From Lithospermum erythrorhizon (taxonomy: Eukaryota > Streptophyta > Magnoliopsida > Boraginales > Boraginaceae): a stretch of DNA of 64,000 bases. The position numbers and the translations under genes are program-made. Shown here in pieces: positions 1 to 11,454 of this stretch (position 1 is its first letter; every line of letters begins with the position of its first letter). The stretch lies in NCBI GenBank assembly GCA_019722365.1, contig JADFUC010002248.1, positions 1 to 64,000 of the forward strand, read 5' to 3'. The notes under the pieces are model-generated. The model was not told the origin of the DNA. It made no database searches and saw only the letters and a list, made by a program, of their open reading frames with translations.

Positions 1-3000
1 CTCGGTATTACTTCGTTCAGTTACGTATTGCTAGAATTTCTTGTACAAACGGTAGGATAACACTGGTATTAACTTCATCACTGTGGCTAATTCCTGCAAG
101 TTAGATAATCAGAATTATGTATAAGGCAAAAGAAATAACAATGCATATGCAAAATGTGAGATAGGTACAGCCGTACAGTAGAAATCTGTTACCATTGTTA
201 AACACCCAGATCGGGACCGTACCCAAGTCCTCTGCAAGCTATAAGAAATAAAACATGATAAGAATAAAATTAATATCACAATGCTGGATCACATTTGGGA
301 TTCTGGATAAGGACAGTCTCAAACTACCTGGAGAAACTCATAATGACCAAATCCATCATCTGTCCAGTATTTCCATACATCACCAAAGTGCCCGGGCCTC
401 TCTTCCCACGGTCCTACGGTTTCTTTCCAGCGAAATGCATTCATTAACCAGTCACCTTCAACAAAACAGCCACCTGTACAAAAATTTATAAATAAGTTGT
501 CTGGTATCTAAAAGTTATAGAACTCGTAAAATGCCATGACCATTGAAGTGCAAGGTTCACTAGATGGAGTATATAGCTTGGAAGTAGATTATGGTTTACT
601 TGTTCGAGACTTGATGCTATCTCCAACAGTTTAACTATAAATAAAGCACAGCTCAAATGCTTTCCAACTGACATTTTACTCATAGATATAGGAGACTATA
701 TTTGGTAAGTTTGGTTGTCTGCATTGTTTTAGAATAATTACTTGACATTGCAACACAACATAAAACTGTTGTGATTGCAATACAAGCCGATGAAAAGGTC
801 ACCCGGTACATAACTAGGATTCAACAAAATACAGACTTGCAATTACATGGTGGAAAAGTTATGATCTGGCCTGCACATAACTCAAATTTCCGACCATTTA
901 TCTTTCCAGGCTAAGGCTAATTATAGCTGAGCCAAACTACTATTGCTCTAATTGGAGTATATTTGTCCTCCATAGTATGCTCTAATTTGATGGACAAAGA
1001 TATTTCAGTGTCAAAATACTTTTATAGATTACCTCAGTTAGTTATGTGTTTGATCGGTTTAAATCAGAAAAGATGTAAAGCTAACAGTTACTACAATAGC
1101 ATGCTGAAAAGTCGACAGTAAGTTTTCTTATTTACCTGGAAACCTTAGAAATCCAGGTTTCAGATCTTTTATCATTTGAAACAGATCATTGCGAAACCCA
1201 TGCCCCTGTAATAGAAGATATAAATTATATATAAAAGAAAGTAATTAATGTCGCATTGTAGAATATATAGCATCTAAACATCACTTGACATAAATATTGT
1301 AGGCTCCTCAAGGCTACAGCCATCAGGACATTCAAAACCAGCTGTAACATTTTTCAAATCCTAACTTCTTGAAGTAACCTCTCTAGAGACCACATTAATT
1401 AAGGATCTTTTTCAACATAAACTTTGAGGAACTTGTATGTGTCGAGGGGCATCAGTGAGACCATCTATGATGCCATGAAACATATTCTACTGCAAACTAT
1501 TTTCAGCTCACATGCAAAAACTACAATCTATTTCGGAATGATTCAATCCCAATGAGTACCTTGTATGTGTCGACGGGCATCAGTGAGACTTGATCAAACC
1601 ATACCACACCTTTCCTTCTTGTTGTAAGTTGCAGTCTAGAATTATAATTTGATCCTTTTGCTTTCAGCAGAATCTCTACCTTTGTCCACTTGACACCAGA
1701 GGTCCTGCAAAAATAAGAATTTGTCAAACATTGAGGACGTGATTACTGAGAGAACCAGTGCCTTGAAGAATTCTACAAGGGACTACAACACTATAGAACA
1801 ACATATCTTACATAATATTAGCTGTTGCCAGTTTCTGCACCCCTTGCGAGTCAGTTAATGATACTGACACATCGATTGGTCCTAGTGAACGGACATAGAG
1901 AACCAATTTATACATCTTCCCTTCCACAATATTCTGGAAGAAGTAATGCACCATTTAAATACATTAGAATATATGATAAATGGGTGGTTATAGGCGGGAG
2001 CCTCTTTAGAGGCATTGGTGCATGCTATTGTTGTTGTATGGGTGGTTATACGCAACTCCACACACAAGCAAACATCGTATAGGCGTATGTATTAGTATAC
2101 ATGAATTTATAGGTGATTGTAGGGAACTCCATGTAGGTGATTGTAGGGAACTCCATGCACGAGCACGGATGGCATACAAACTTTAAAGGAAGGAGCTAAC
2201 TCAAAACCATGCCTAAGTAATCAATATAAACTAAGCTGATATAATGACTCTCCCATGTCTCAAGTATTCAATAATTAAATGTTACCCTCTATATATGACT
2301 AATTTTAGAATGTCATCAACTGATTTTTCAATCTTAAATTTGGTTATTTCTTACCCTATATAACTTATAAGGAAAAATATATAAACAAACATAGACACTT
2401 AAACCAGAAAGGAGCATCACAGAATTTAGATTTCCAGAAACAACGAAGTACATTATATTGAGTGGACAGCGCACACTTAGGTTCTCGACTGCTTGTTCTC
2501 ATTTTAATAATATCCAACATTGTGTCCAATCACATAGAATGGATCTGTTGCAGGAGAACTCAAATCAATTGGCTGTGGGGAAACTTAAAAACAAAATACT
2601 TCAAAGTGAGCTATATGGAATTTTTAAATTGTCCAAGATTGTGTTCGATCAAACCTTCTAAAAATTTAGTTTTATATCCCATTGAGACATTTAGTAGGAT
2701 TGAGATCTATGTAACAGAGACTTTTTGGGTGCTAAGGTCCAAAGTCTCTACAACTTACTCAATTTAATATAGTTTCTAGAAATGGAATGAAGAGTAAGGA
2801 ACAATAGTTCAATATCTCCATCATAGTCTTTTAGCCGAAAGCAGATTGCATGCACTTATTTTCATAAGTTAAATGTGATACTTACCATGCCCCAGAAACC
2901 AGGATTGTAAATCCCAACTCCTTCAGCTGGACAAGCATTGGGACCTCCGTTATTACAAAGCACGTTCATCTGAAGAGCAATTTTATTACGGTCAAAGCAT

Positions 3001-4516
3001 GATGAACGATCCGTGGCAACAATAAGCATAGATTCATCTCCAATGACAGACCACGGATAAATGTTGGTGGGAATGTTTTGTCCCCCAGCTTCAAAACCTG
3101 AGGTGGAACTTTAATGAGAATTTAACCATGGTCTGTGATAAAGATTCTAGTTGCCCAACCATTAGGCGTCAGTTATATGCCCCACATTGCTTCATAAACC
3201 AGACACAAGTCAAAGATCTTTCTGTGAAATGTACTACTAACTCAGCTATATGGGATTGAGATGGTCAGTTTTGTAATGCAAGCTTCTTCCTACATGAAGA
3301 GAAAATTAAATACTAACCTCTATTGCTCACAAGCTCTGCCCATAATCCACCAGCACCAGCATGATTTATCTCCTGCAAAGTAATAGTCAGCAGAAATGTT
3401 TAAACATGCATCCTTTCTAGCAAAAATTATTTCTGTAAAGCAAGATATAAGCTTTAATAAAACAACTCTTGTAAGGCTAGTAAATCATGGAAATGAGACT
3501 TGGAGGGTGTTTGGCTAAGCTTATTTTTCTTCAAAATCAACTTATAAGTTGATTTTCACAATTTGAAGTGTTTGGCAAAAAAAATTTAACATCCAACTTA
3601 TAAGTTATAAATAAGTTATAATTATTATAAAAAAGTTCAAATTCTCAATTTATTTTTACCAACTTATTTTACATGTTGACCAACCAAATTACTTGAATAC
3701 CCCTATTGCTCAAATGTAATTGATAGAGATGTTTTTTTAATGAAAAGTTCTTGATGTATTTTATTCATCCAATATGAGAGGAACAATATATGATCTATAC
3801 CATTATTGATATCATCAATGTTATTTTAGTCATAAAATATTAATTTTAGTTACAATTATTTTTTATTATTTCAAATATTAAATTGCTAATTTATTTTATT
3901 CTTTCTACAACTTAATGTCCTTATAAGTCATTTTACTTTTTCTACAACTTATAAGTTACTGTTATCCAAACATGTTAAAAAAAATCTCATTATAAATTAT
4001 ATTAACCAAACAAGTGAAAACACCTTTGACAACTTATAACTTACCTACTTATAAGTAAAAAAAAATAAGCTTACCCAAACACCCTCTTGGTCTCATAAAT
4101 CCAAAACCCGGGAAAGAAAATGAAGTGTCAGACACGGAAAACATAATCTGATTATTGTTGAGGTGAGAAAAGTCAGAAGGTAGTGTATGGTTTTATCGAG
4201 TGCTTGTACATTTGAGTTCCGTAAATCTGTGAAACCATAGATAAAGAAATATTGTGCATATAACAAACTCAGGGAAAGTTGTGTATGCTACAGATATACA
4301 GCGCCAAAACTCTTTCCACTGAATGTGTAAACTGACCTCAAAAAATATGCCAAATAGGGTATCAGGTATTGGACAAGGTGATGTGTCGGAGGCATTAACA
4401 AACAACCTTGCTATCGGAGTCTGATGTTCTTCAATCGCGGCTGAGCAACAATGTAAAGCACACAAACCAATGAAAGACAACATCCAAAGTGTATGCGAGA
4501 TATGAAGTAGCCCCAT
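1..4516 (-). CDS. ASD1: Alpha-L-arabinofuranosidase (GH51), 5' part, 9 exons visible
   Basis: Family role: removes terminal arabinose from wall arabinoxylan, arabinan and glycoproteins; secreted to the apoplast. Exons read on the minus strand with GT-AG borders: 4516-4337, 3372-3318, 3097-2886, 1933-1812, 1704-1561, 1205-1136, 473-328, 238-193 and about 93-25. Exon 1 begins with a hydrophobic signal peptide (MGLLHISHTLWMLSFIGLC) and ends TLFGIFFE. Exon 2 reads EINHAGAGGLWAELVSNRG. Later blocks include NIYPWSVIGDES, YKLVLYVRSLGPIDVSVS, VVWFDQVSLMPVDTYK, GHGFRNDLFQM, RFPGGCFVEGDWLMNAFRW and LAEDLGTVPIWVFNN, all typical of plant GH51 enzymes. The catalytic glutamates lie past the left edge. Frames join cleanly, so the visible part looks functional. 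The exact end of the last visible exon is uncertain. The symbol follows the Arabidopsis name; the orthologue is not proven. Confidence 0.92.
1432..1462 (-). repeat. Partial duplicate of an arabinofuranosidase exon inside the intron
   Basis: About 30 bases match the 3' end of the exon at 1561-1704 (start of the match at 1561) with one or two differences. The duplicate encodes the end of the VSLMPVDTYK block but lacks the donor: after CATACAAG it reads TTCC instead of GTAC. It lies about 100 bases downstream of the real exon and is probably silent. Confidence 0.75.
2110..2157. repeat. Two-copy 24-bp tandem repeat in an intron
   Basis: The unit taggtgattgtagggaact plus ccatg occurs twice back to back in the intron between the exons at 1933 and 2886. 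The copies are identical. A similar phrase (gggtggttatacgcaactcc) lies just upstream. Confidence 0.85.
3504..4085. mobile_element. MITE in intron 1 of the arabinofuranosidase gene
   Basis: A 582-bp AT-rich element. The left end AGGGTGTTTGGCTAAGCTTA is mirrored at the right end (TAAGCTTACCCAAACACCCT), so it has terminal inverted repeats of about 20 bases with few mismatches. It is flanked by the direct repeat CTTGG at 3499-3503 and 4086-4090, the likely target-site duplication. Inside are many short palindromes of the type acttataagt and no coding capacity. The superfamily is not certain: the ends resemble hAT-type MITEs but a 5-bp duplication is short for hAT. Confidence 0.85.
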
Positions 4517-6313
4517 TGTCCCTTGGAAGCTGTGATAGTTGTTGCTCCAAAGTATGTCTTCCTACAATGATTAGGTTATATTTATACAACAATACTAGAT
4601 ATTAATTTCAGCAAATAGTTAATGTTCCAGATTTCTGAATTTGTGTAATCATTAAAATAGATACAAATTCTGTTAGATACAGCATCTAGAGGAAGAATGG
4701 TGTAAAGCATACATATAACTATATTTAGCAACTAGCTTATGTCATTTAAAGATAAATATGAGATATGAGTCAGAGATTGTGTAAAGGTATTATACTCTGA
4801 AACTTCAAGTGCAATGCTAACAACAACCCAGTTTAATGAAGCGAATAAAAGAACTTCTTCATATCATCTCTTGACGATTATATAAAACATAATAGTCTCA
4901 TCTTGCATATAAAATATCAAATTTATATCACATTGTCTACCATCTACACAATAAAGTTTTTAATACATATGTCAACATCAACATGTCTTGATGCTTCTAA
5001 AGAGTCTCCTGTCTAAGCGGGACGGGGGACATTCCAATCGTACGCAGCCTTACTCATGTTGTAACAGGCAGCCTGTTCATGAATTGAACAAGATAGTTTC
5101 ACAACTGGCATCAATCAACCCCAGAAATCACAATATTTCATAAAACATTTAATTTAATTCTGATCAAAAGCTTCCAATTCAGATATGTCAGTATAACTAC
5201 AACTATGCTAAAAACAATCCAATCCCATAAATAACAAAGCAAAAAGAAGTCCAATTCCAATTAAGAAACATGTCAAGACTAAAACTTTAATAAACCAACA
5301 ACCATATAAACAAAATCAAGAAACATGGTCAAACAAAAACACCCCCTTCAATAATAATAAAAAGTATATGAACTACTAATGTGTCATAAAGGGGTTGCTT
5401 GTACCTGAAAAATATTGCACAAAACAAATGAATTGATTGATTCTGTTGGTTTATCAATACTATTACAGCTAAAAGTTAGTTATAGACATGTAAACAAGGC
5501 ATTGAGCAATTTTTTTGGTTATGTAGTGATCAGACAAAACACATACTGAAACTATTTCTGATTTTTTAGCTAATCTTAACTTTAACGCAATTGTTTTTGG
5601 CCTTGAAGCATCAATACAATTGCACAAAGTGTGAGTAATAGTAGTATAAACGAACCAGTATATCTTTTAGATAGGGCCATTGCTTTTTTTTATTGGTAAT
5701 ATTATAATAATTCTAATTCGAACCTTAATTTTAAGAATGAAGACTGTTACCTTAATTGCCAGATCATTCAATTATCTCTATACTTACTTAATGCTTACCG
5801 GATGAAATTGAGCTCTGAAACTTTTTTTTCATCAATTTTTTTGGATACTTCCAACCCCACATAATAAATTGGATGATATATTTCAATTTAATTAATAAGT
5901 TCATTAGTTTAGTAAATTGTTAATTAGTTTGATCATTATAAACTTCATTACATTTATTATATTATTAGAGGAAAATTATATACCATCATATCAAAATTTA
6001 ATAAATATGTGATATAACTTAATATCGAGCACATGTAATGCGAATACTTAATAACAGAATCATAGATTGTATAGTGAAAACACACCTACTCTAGTAGTAT
6101 CCGAATTCAAAAATCCCTCTCGAGCTTCGAATCATTACCCTCCTCAATAAAAAAAAAATGCTTAGATCAACCGTTAGACAACTTCATAATTAAAAGTACA
6201 TACAAGTACAACCAAGTTAACTAATCAATGAACCACCATATTCTATTGTACTCAATTGAACTTGAGAGTTAAGACCAGACAATATATTAAAAATAACATA
6301 ACTATATGGAGTA
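4517..6313. other. Intergenic, upstream of the arabinofuranosidase gene
   Basis: No gene is seen. The first few hundred bases hold the 5' UTR and promoter of the minus-strand gene; a TTGTAG acceptor at about 4560 suggests a 5' UTR intron. The rest is AT-rich with the SINE-like fragment. The stretch 6060-6120 reappears inverted at about 14590-14650 and marks one outer edge of the inverted duplication. Confidence 0.6.
4993..5100 (+). mobile_element. SINE-like fragment upstream of the arabinofuranosidase gene
   Basis: It shares an ordered set of words with 59460-59555: CTGTCTAAGCGGGA, GGGGG(A/T)C, ACTCATGT, TAACAGG, TTGTTC/TGTTC and GAATTGA. The phrase gtacgcagccttact resembles the body of plant tRNA-derived SINEs. 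No A/B boxes were confirmed and no flanking duplication was established. Confidence 0.45.
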
Positions 6314-6476
6314 GAGGTGTTATACACACACCCAAACACTATTGGGTTATTGGGTTTAACGCTGAAATGATTATTTTGCCTCCTCTATTTGAAAGTGTAA
6401 TAGTTGACGAAATTATAGTTATGGGCAAAATTATCATTTCACTAAAAAATTACTATTTGAGTGGGTGTATAGTATA
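6314..6476. mobile_element. Short MITE with TATACACACACC-type ends
   Basis: Left end gttatacacacacccaaac and right end atttgagtgggtgtatagta are imperfect inverted repeats around about 120 bases with no coding capacity. Related ends occur at 6590-6690 (right end ttttggtgtgtgtataacag) and at 14285-14411. All three share a core like gGGCAAAATnnTCATTTCA, so this is a small dispersed family. Confidence 0.6.
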
Positions 6477-6589
6477 GCCGAGAGTATTTAATTAAATTTG
6501 AAAAATTAATACTAATCTATTGAATTATGAAACCAAAATTTGATATCCAAATAGTATTTTTTTTAGCACTGAAATGACTATGTTATTCC

Positions 6590-6690
6590 TGAGCATTATT
6601 TATGTAACTACTATACTTACAAATAGGGGGGCAAAATAGTCATTTCACCCCCAAAGAGTTACTATTTTGGTGTGTGTATAACAGTTCAGC
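6590..6690. mobile_element. Second, truncated copy of the TATACACACACC-type MITE
   Basis: It contains ggggcaaaatagtcatttca and ends with ttttggtgtgtgtataacag, matching the core and right end of the element at 6314-6476. The left end is degraded. Confidence 0.5.
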
Positions 6691-6889
6691 TAAATTTGTT
6701 GCAAAAAAATGGAGCATATCTAGATACGTTGACTAACAAACAGTCCATTTCATCATTTTTTTTTAGCATCTTTAATTTGATCCCTACAATATTTCGATCC
6801 AAAAAACCAACAAATTACCAAAACAAAAAATGCCATCTTTAATTTAATGCATATGTAATAATCATGTGAAGTTGTATTAAGGTGAGTTT

Positions 6890-7560
6890 ATTGTTCACTT
6901 CTCAAATTGTTATAGTATATTTTTGTATTATATGGTCTCAATTGATCTAAAATATCAATCTTTACATAAACAAAGTTATATGGTGTTGTAAAAATGAGAT
7001 CTTTAGCTTAAATATTGAAAAGGGTACTTAAGAATCAATCTTTATATCTAAAAAGTTATATGGTATTGTAAAATTGTGATCTTTAGGTTAAATATTGAAA
7101 AGGGTATTGAATTGCAGTGTTCAAGATATGCCCACCTCTCAAATTGCTAGTATATACAATATTTTTGTATTATATTGTCTTAATTAAGCTTAAAAATCAA
7201 TCTTTATATCTAAAAAATTATATGGTATTGTAAAACTGATATATTCAGCTTAAATCTTGATATGCCCACCTCTCAAATTGTTATATATTTGTTTACTATA
7301 TTGTCTTAATTGAGATAAAAATTCAATCTTTACATTTGAAAGTTATATGGTATTATAAAAATGTAATCTTTAGCTTAAATCTTGAAAAGGGTTTTGGATT
7401 GCAGTGTTCAAGATTTGCCCACCTCTCAAATTGTTATATATTTGTGTACTATATGGTCTTAATTGAGTTAAAAAAAATCAATATTTAAATAAAAAGAAGA
7501 AGTTATATAGTGTTGTAAAAATGTGATCTTTAGGTTAAATATCGAAAAAGGTTCTGAGTT
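6890..7560. repeat. Diverged tandem array upstream of broken SUVH copy 1
   Basis: The words tctcaaattg, aatcaatctttatatctaaa, ttatatggt(a/g)ttgtaaaa, gatctttag(c/g)ttaaat and attgcagtgttcaaga recur in order. The word ctcaaattg begins at 6901, 7137, 7272 and 7425, giving about four units of 135-236 bases. The same unit, inverted and more regular, forms the array at 13426-14130; one eroded unit survives at 34636-34730 before the intact gene. Confidence 0.85.
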
Positions 7561-7917
7561 ACAGTGTTGAAGATGTAATTTTGTTGGTCACTGTTCTAGT
7601 GTTTTTGCTTAATTGAGAAATTTAGTTAGTTTCATTGACCTTTGAGCATAAATTCTGAAATTAGGGTTGGTGACAATACATGGAAATATATATGAAGCTG
7701 TTTGAACCGGTTGTAAAGTTAACGTTTTCAACTTTTTTAGTTTTGGGTTGTTTTGTGATTCGAAGTAGTTTGTTTTGTTTAAATTTATAAAGGAGATTTA
7801 ATGAATCATTTGGATTGATTCTGTGAAGTTATATTTGTTTTCTGTCTAGGTATGCTAATTGGAGTTTGGTGAAGTTTACCCCTTTTTGTGGATTGTTGGG
7901 CTGTTCACACGTTTGAA

Positions 7918-10010
7918 ATGGAAGGTGTAAGTTCAGATACTATTGATAGGACGAGGGTATTGATTGTCAAGCCATTGAGATGTCTAGCACCAGTGTTTCC
8001 AACGCCTCCTGAAATGTCTTCGGCGGCAAATCCTCAAGCTTCCTCTCCTTTTGTTTTGTGAACCTCGGCTGGTCATACTCCTCCGGTTTGGCTCATTGCC
8101 ATTTCTGGCATCAGATGACTCTCAGAGGACAACTCAACAGTCTTTTGGTTTTGGTAACTCGACACCTCCTGTAAGCCATGAATGAATTTTAGAGCCAAGT
8201 TTCCAAGCTATTGAAATGCAGAAGGAAGGCCCATGGAGTTAGCAGAAACCAGGCTGGGGATGGAGTTGGTGTTGATACTGGCTACAGTGATTCAATGAAT
8301 CAGAGTGACCAATTTGTAAATGGGTTTAAAATGCATACCACTGATGCAAGCAACACCAGTACTTCTGGGAAGAGAAAGAGTAAGTCACAGAAGAACCAAA
8401 GAGAGGTATTGGGGCTGAATTTTTCAAACCTAGATGAGGAAACCCATTAAGCAACTTGTTGATTTCATTTAGCATATGCAACTGGATACGTTCAAAGCTG
8501 CGGGGCAGGTTTGGTTGATCCGTATACTGCTGGTACGATTTGCTGCGGAGGAAGATCGCCCAATATGAAGAATCCAAGGAGGCACTTCCTGGTTCCATTA
8601 GACAGCCTAACATGAAAGCTAGTAAATTATTGTCGAATAAGGAAGTTCGGACTAACAAAACAAAGAAGATCGGCCATGTTCCTGGGGTGGAAGTGGGTGA
8701 TATCTTCTTTTTTAGGATGGAATTATGCCTTGTAGGACTACATTCTCAAAGTATGGCAGGGATAGATTATATAGGCGTCAAAGTTTCTGGCTATGAAGAT
8801 CCAGTGGCTGTCAGCATTGTCTCCTCTGGGGCATATGAGGATGATGGGAACAATGGAGATATGTTGATTTATACTGGACAGGGTGGACTTCGAATAAGGC
8901 TTGGACAGGCGTTTGATCAAAAAACTTGAAGATGTCTTGCTTTGGAAAATTATGAGCATCGTGGCAATGAAATCACGAGTAATTCGAGGTCTGAAGATGT
9001 TCAGGATCAATGGAAGATTGCATTGCTTGATGGTCTTTACAAAATTCAAGAGACTTGGGTTGATAAAAATATAACAGTATAATATTTTAAGTACAAACTG
9101 GTAAGACTTCCTGGCCAACCTGAGGCATTTATCTGGAAATCTAAATTTAAGCAATGGAGGATGCAGATTCATTTCAAGGGCTTGAGTCATCCACCACAGG
9201 TCCGGCACCTGGCTCGGGCGCCTTCCGGTGTCCTAAAGTAAGCCAGTATGTTGATGATGAAAAGAGGGTCCTGCTTATTTCACATACACTCTGCCAAAAA
9301 GTACATCAGGCCCTACTCATTGTCAGGAGACTTCTCTAAAGAGCTGTACCTGCCTTGGTGAATGTCAATCTGGTGATGTTAACTGCCCCTGCATCCAAAA
9401 AAATGAGGGGTTCCTTCCATATAGCTCTCTAGGGGTCTTGTTGAGCTACCCAGCCCTAGTACACGAGTGTGGTTTGAAATGTGCATGTTCTTCTAACTGC
9501 AGAAACCGAATGACTCAGGCTGGCTTGAAAGTCCGTCTCGAGGTGTTCAAAACAACAAACAGAGGGTGGGGACTGAGATCCTGGGATCCAATCCGTAGTG
9601 GAGGGTTTATTTGTGAGTATGCTGGGGAGGTCATGGATGCATCAAAAGTCAGTGAATTTGAAGATGACTACATGTTTGATGCTACTCGCATTTATCAGCC
9701 ATTGGAAGGTCCACAAGGTAATCCTAGCCATGCTCCGAGAGCCCCGTTTCCTCTCGTGATTGATGCTAAACGTGAAGGCAATGTAGCTCGGTTTATGAAC
9801 CATAGCTGTTCACCAAATGTATACTGGCAGCCAGTTCTTCGAGAAAGTGAAAATGAAGCATATCTCCACATAGCCTTTTTTTCCATCAAGCATATACCAC
9901 CCATGCAAGAGCTGACATTTGATTATGGGATGGTTCCACATGCGAATGCAGACCGAAGGAGAAAACAGTGCAGGTGTGGCTCATCAAGGTGCAGAGGGTT
10001 TTTCTATTAA
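7918..10010 (+). pseudogene. Broken SUVH1/3-type histone methyltransferase, copy 1
   Basis: It is homologous over its whole length to the intact gene at 35191-37296. The start MEGVSSDTIDRTRVLIVKPL matches the intact N-terminus. The frame is lost after FPTPPEMSSAANPQASSPF, where a stop follows, and again near 8450-8540 and 8930-9340. Two blocks stay open: 8540-8929 covers most of the SRA domain (GHVPGVEVGDIFFFRMELCL). About 9330-10010 covers pre-SET, SET and post-SET, with RSGGFICEYAGEV, NHSCSPN, ELTFDYG and CGSSRCRGFFY all present. Four residues (DKFA in the intact protein) are missing after DASKV. The coding region has no intron, as in the intact gene. A full-length protein cannot be made; a transcript or a short SET-only product is possible. 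Confidence 0.92.
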
Positions 10011-11190
10011 GGCTACTAAAGATTGCGGTAATCTAGCTTTCTGCCGTTCAAGGTAACTACTTCCTTCTTTCATAGATTACTTTCCTATATTGTCTCTCAG
10101 TTGAATACTTCTTAGTCCAAAATTGTATACCTGTATAAATCCTTGCAGCGCTCTACTACTTTTGTCTAGAGTCAAGTTTAGTCCCTCAGCTCTGCAATGT
10201 AACATACTAACATGCCACTAATATACTAATGGGCTAATGATCCGTTCGATCATACATGTTTCAAAACCTTCACCATTCGATCACACATGTTTCAAAAAGT
10301 GTCCCACTTGCTCATTCCGTCAAAATAAAAGTTAAGTTTGACTTTTTGAAGCAAATTGACAAGGGTAAAATTGTCCAGCTCTCATTCTTTAGATAATTTT
10401 TTAATTTTAATAAAATTTTGGGCCAAATATTTATCCCAACCAAATATTAATATCATCCAAAAAATTTTATTAAAATTAATCTCATCCAAATATGTGTCCT
10501 AAAAGTTCAATAAAATTAAAAAAGTAAAATGAGTGTTGGATTGAATTTGACCTATCGATTGCCTCAAAAGATCAAACTTTGACTGTGAATGACAAAACAA
10601 TTTTGAAACGTAATGTCTCGATCCGAAACGATGAAAACATGTGTGATCTAATAGTGGCGTTTTTTAAGCGTGTATGATCGAGCGGTGGCCCTATATAATA
10701 CTACACTACATGATATGTTAATCTGGTGAGCTACAAAGTACAAACATAATCGTACTCTCTCTGAATAAACCTATTTAGCTGGAGGTTATATATGAAGGTG
10801 TATCGACACTTTATATACATAACCTCCACTCAAAATGTCAATGCTAAATACTCTCGAGCCGTTCATGCATAAATTTTGACTTAATATCTTCGGTTGCTTG
10901 TTGCTGCCTGTTTGCTTCGATTATGTCTTAATTCCTGTTATAGTTCATATATCATAGTTTTTCATTTCTTGTTGATGTAAATATGAATATCACTCTGACT
11001 GAAATTCTTTTGAACCACTATGATCCTATTGTAAATTTTACATCATTAAGAGCTTGCTGGTTTGAAATAAAGTTCTCATTGAGCACTATTTCTTCTATTC
11101 AGGTGACCATAATCTTAGGACAGGCTCAGGAGAGAGGTCCATGCCATTTCCAGAGCTTTAGTGGTCTTGATGAACTAAAGTTGATGTGAG
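10011..11190 (+). other. 3' UTR, UTR intron and flank of SUVH copy 1
   Basis: The sequence stays homologous to the 3' flank of the intact SUVH gene. Both copies have a donor 42 bases after the stop (AAG/GTAACT at 10052-10053; AAG/GTAATT at 37338-37339) and a matching acceptor (ttctattcag at about 11101; gcatcaggttcag at about 37800). Downstream of the acceptor caggctcaggagagaggt pairs with ctggctcaggcgataggt. A MITE sits inside this intron. The short open frame 10983-11189 is therefore UTR, not a gene. Confidence 0.7.
10231..10691. mobile_element. MITE with ATCATACATG-type inverted ends in the 3' UTR intron
   Basis: The left end gggctaatgatccgttcgat plus catacatgtttc is mirrored by the right end gcgtgtatgatcgagcggtg plus gccc. 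The flanks tatactaat and tatataat resemble a target duplication with a mismatch, but this is not exact. The 461-bp interior is non-coding. The corresponding intron of the intact SUVH gene lacks it, so it inserted after the copies separated. Confidence 0.65.
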
Positions 11191-11454
11191 CTTGAAGCAC
11201 CCCCACAGGCCACATCGAAAATGAAGATGATGCAACAAACTTTAACGAAGAAGCTGAAACTTAGCTCCGCTTTTACGATTAGGGCTTCTTTATTTTGGAC
11301 AATTTGTAATAATAATTTTATTTAGCCATTGCTTTTAACATTCAATCATTATTAAGGCAAGATCGATGGAACATATAGTCGAAATATATTGGAAATGAAA
11401 AGCGTCAAATAATTTGAACACCTTGAGGCTGAGGACTTTCAAAGCCAGAAGCTA
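11191..11454. other. Junction between the two SUVH arms
   Basis: No gene is seen. It holds the far 3' flank of copy 1 and the breakpoint where the truncated inverted arm begins (about 11455, next to gccagaagctaggtcattcg). No target duplication or transposon end was recognised at the junction. Confidence 0.5.

Noticed and set aside
1825..2082. A small plus-strand protein of 85 residues
   Set aside because: It overlaps a real minus-strand exon (1812-1933) of the arabinofuranosidase gene and continues into intron repeats.
8326..8658. Minus-strand protein opposite SUVH copy 1
   Set aside because: The plus strand shows clear SUVH homology in this interval; the minus frame has no motif.
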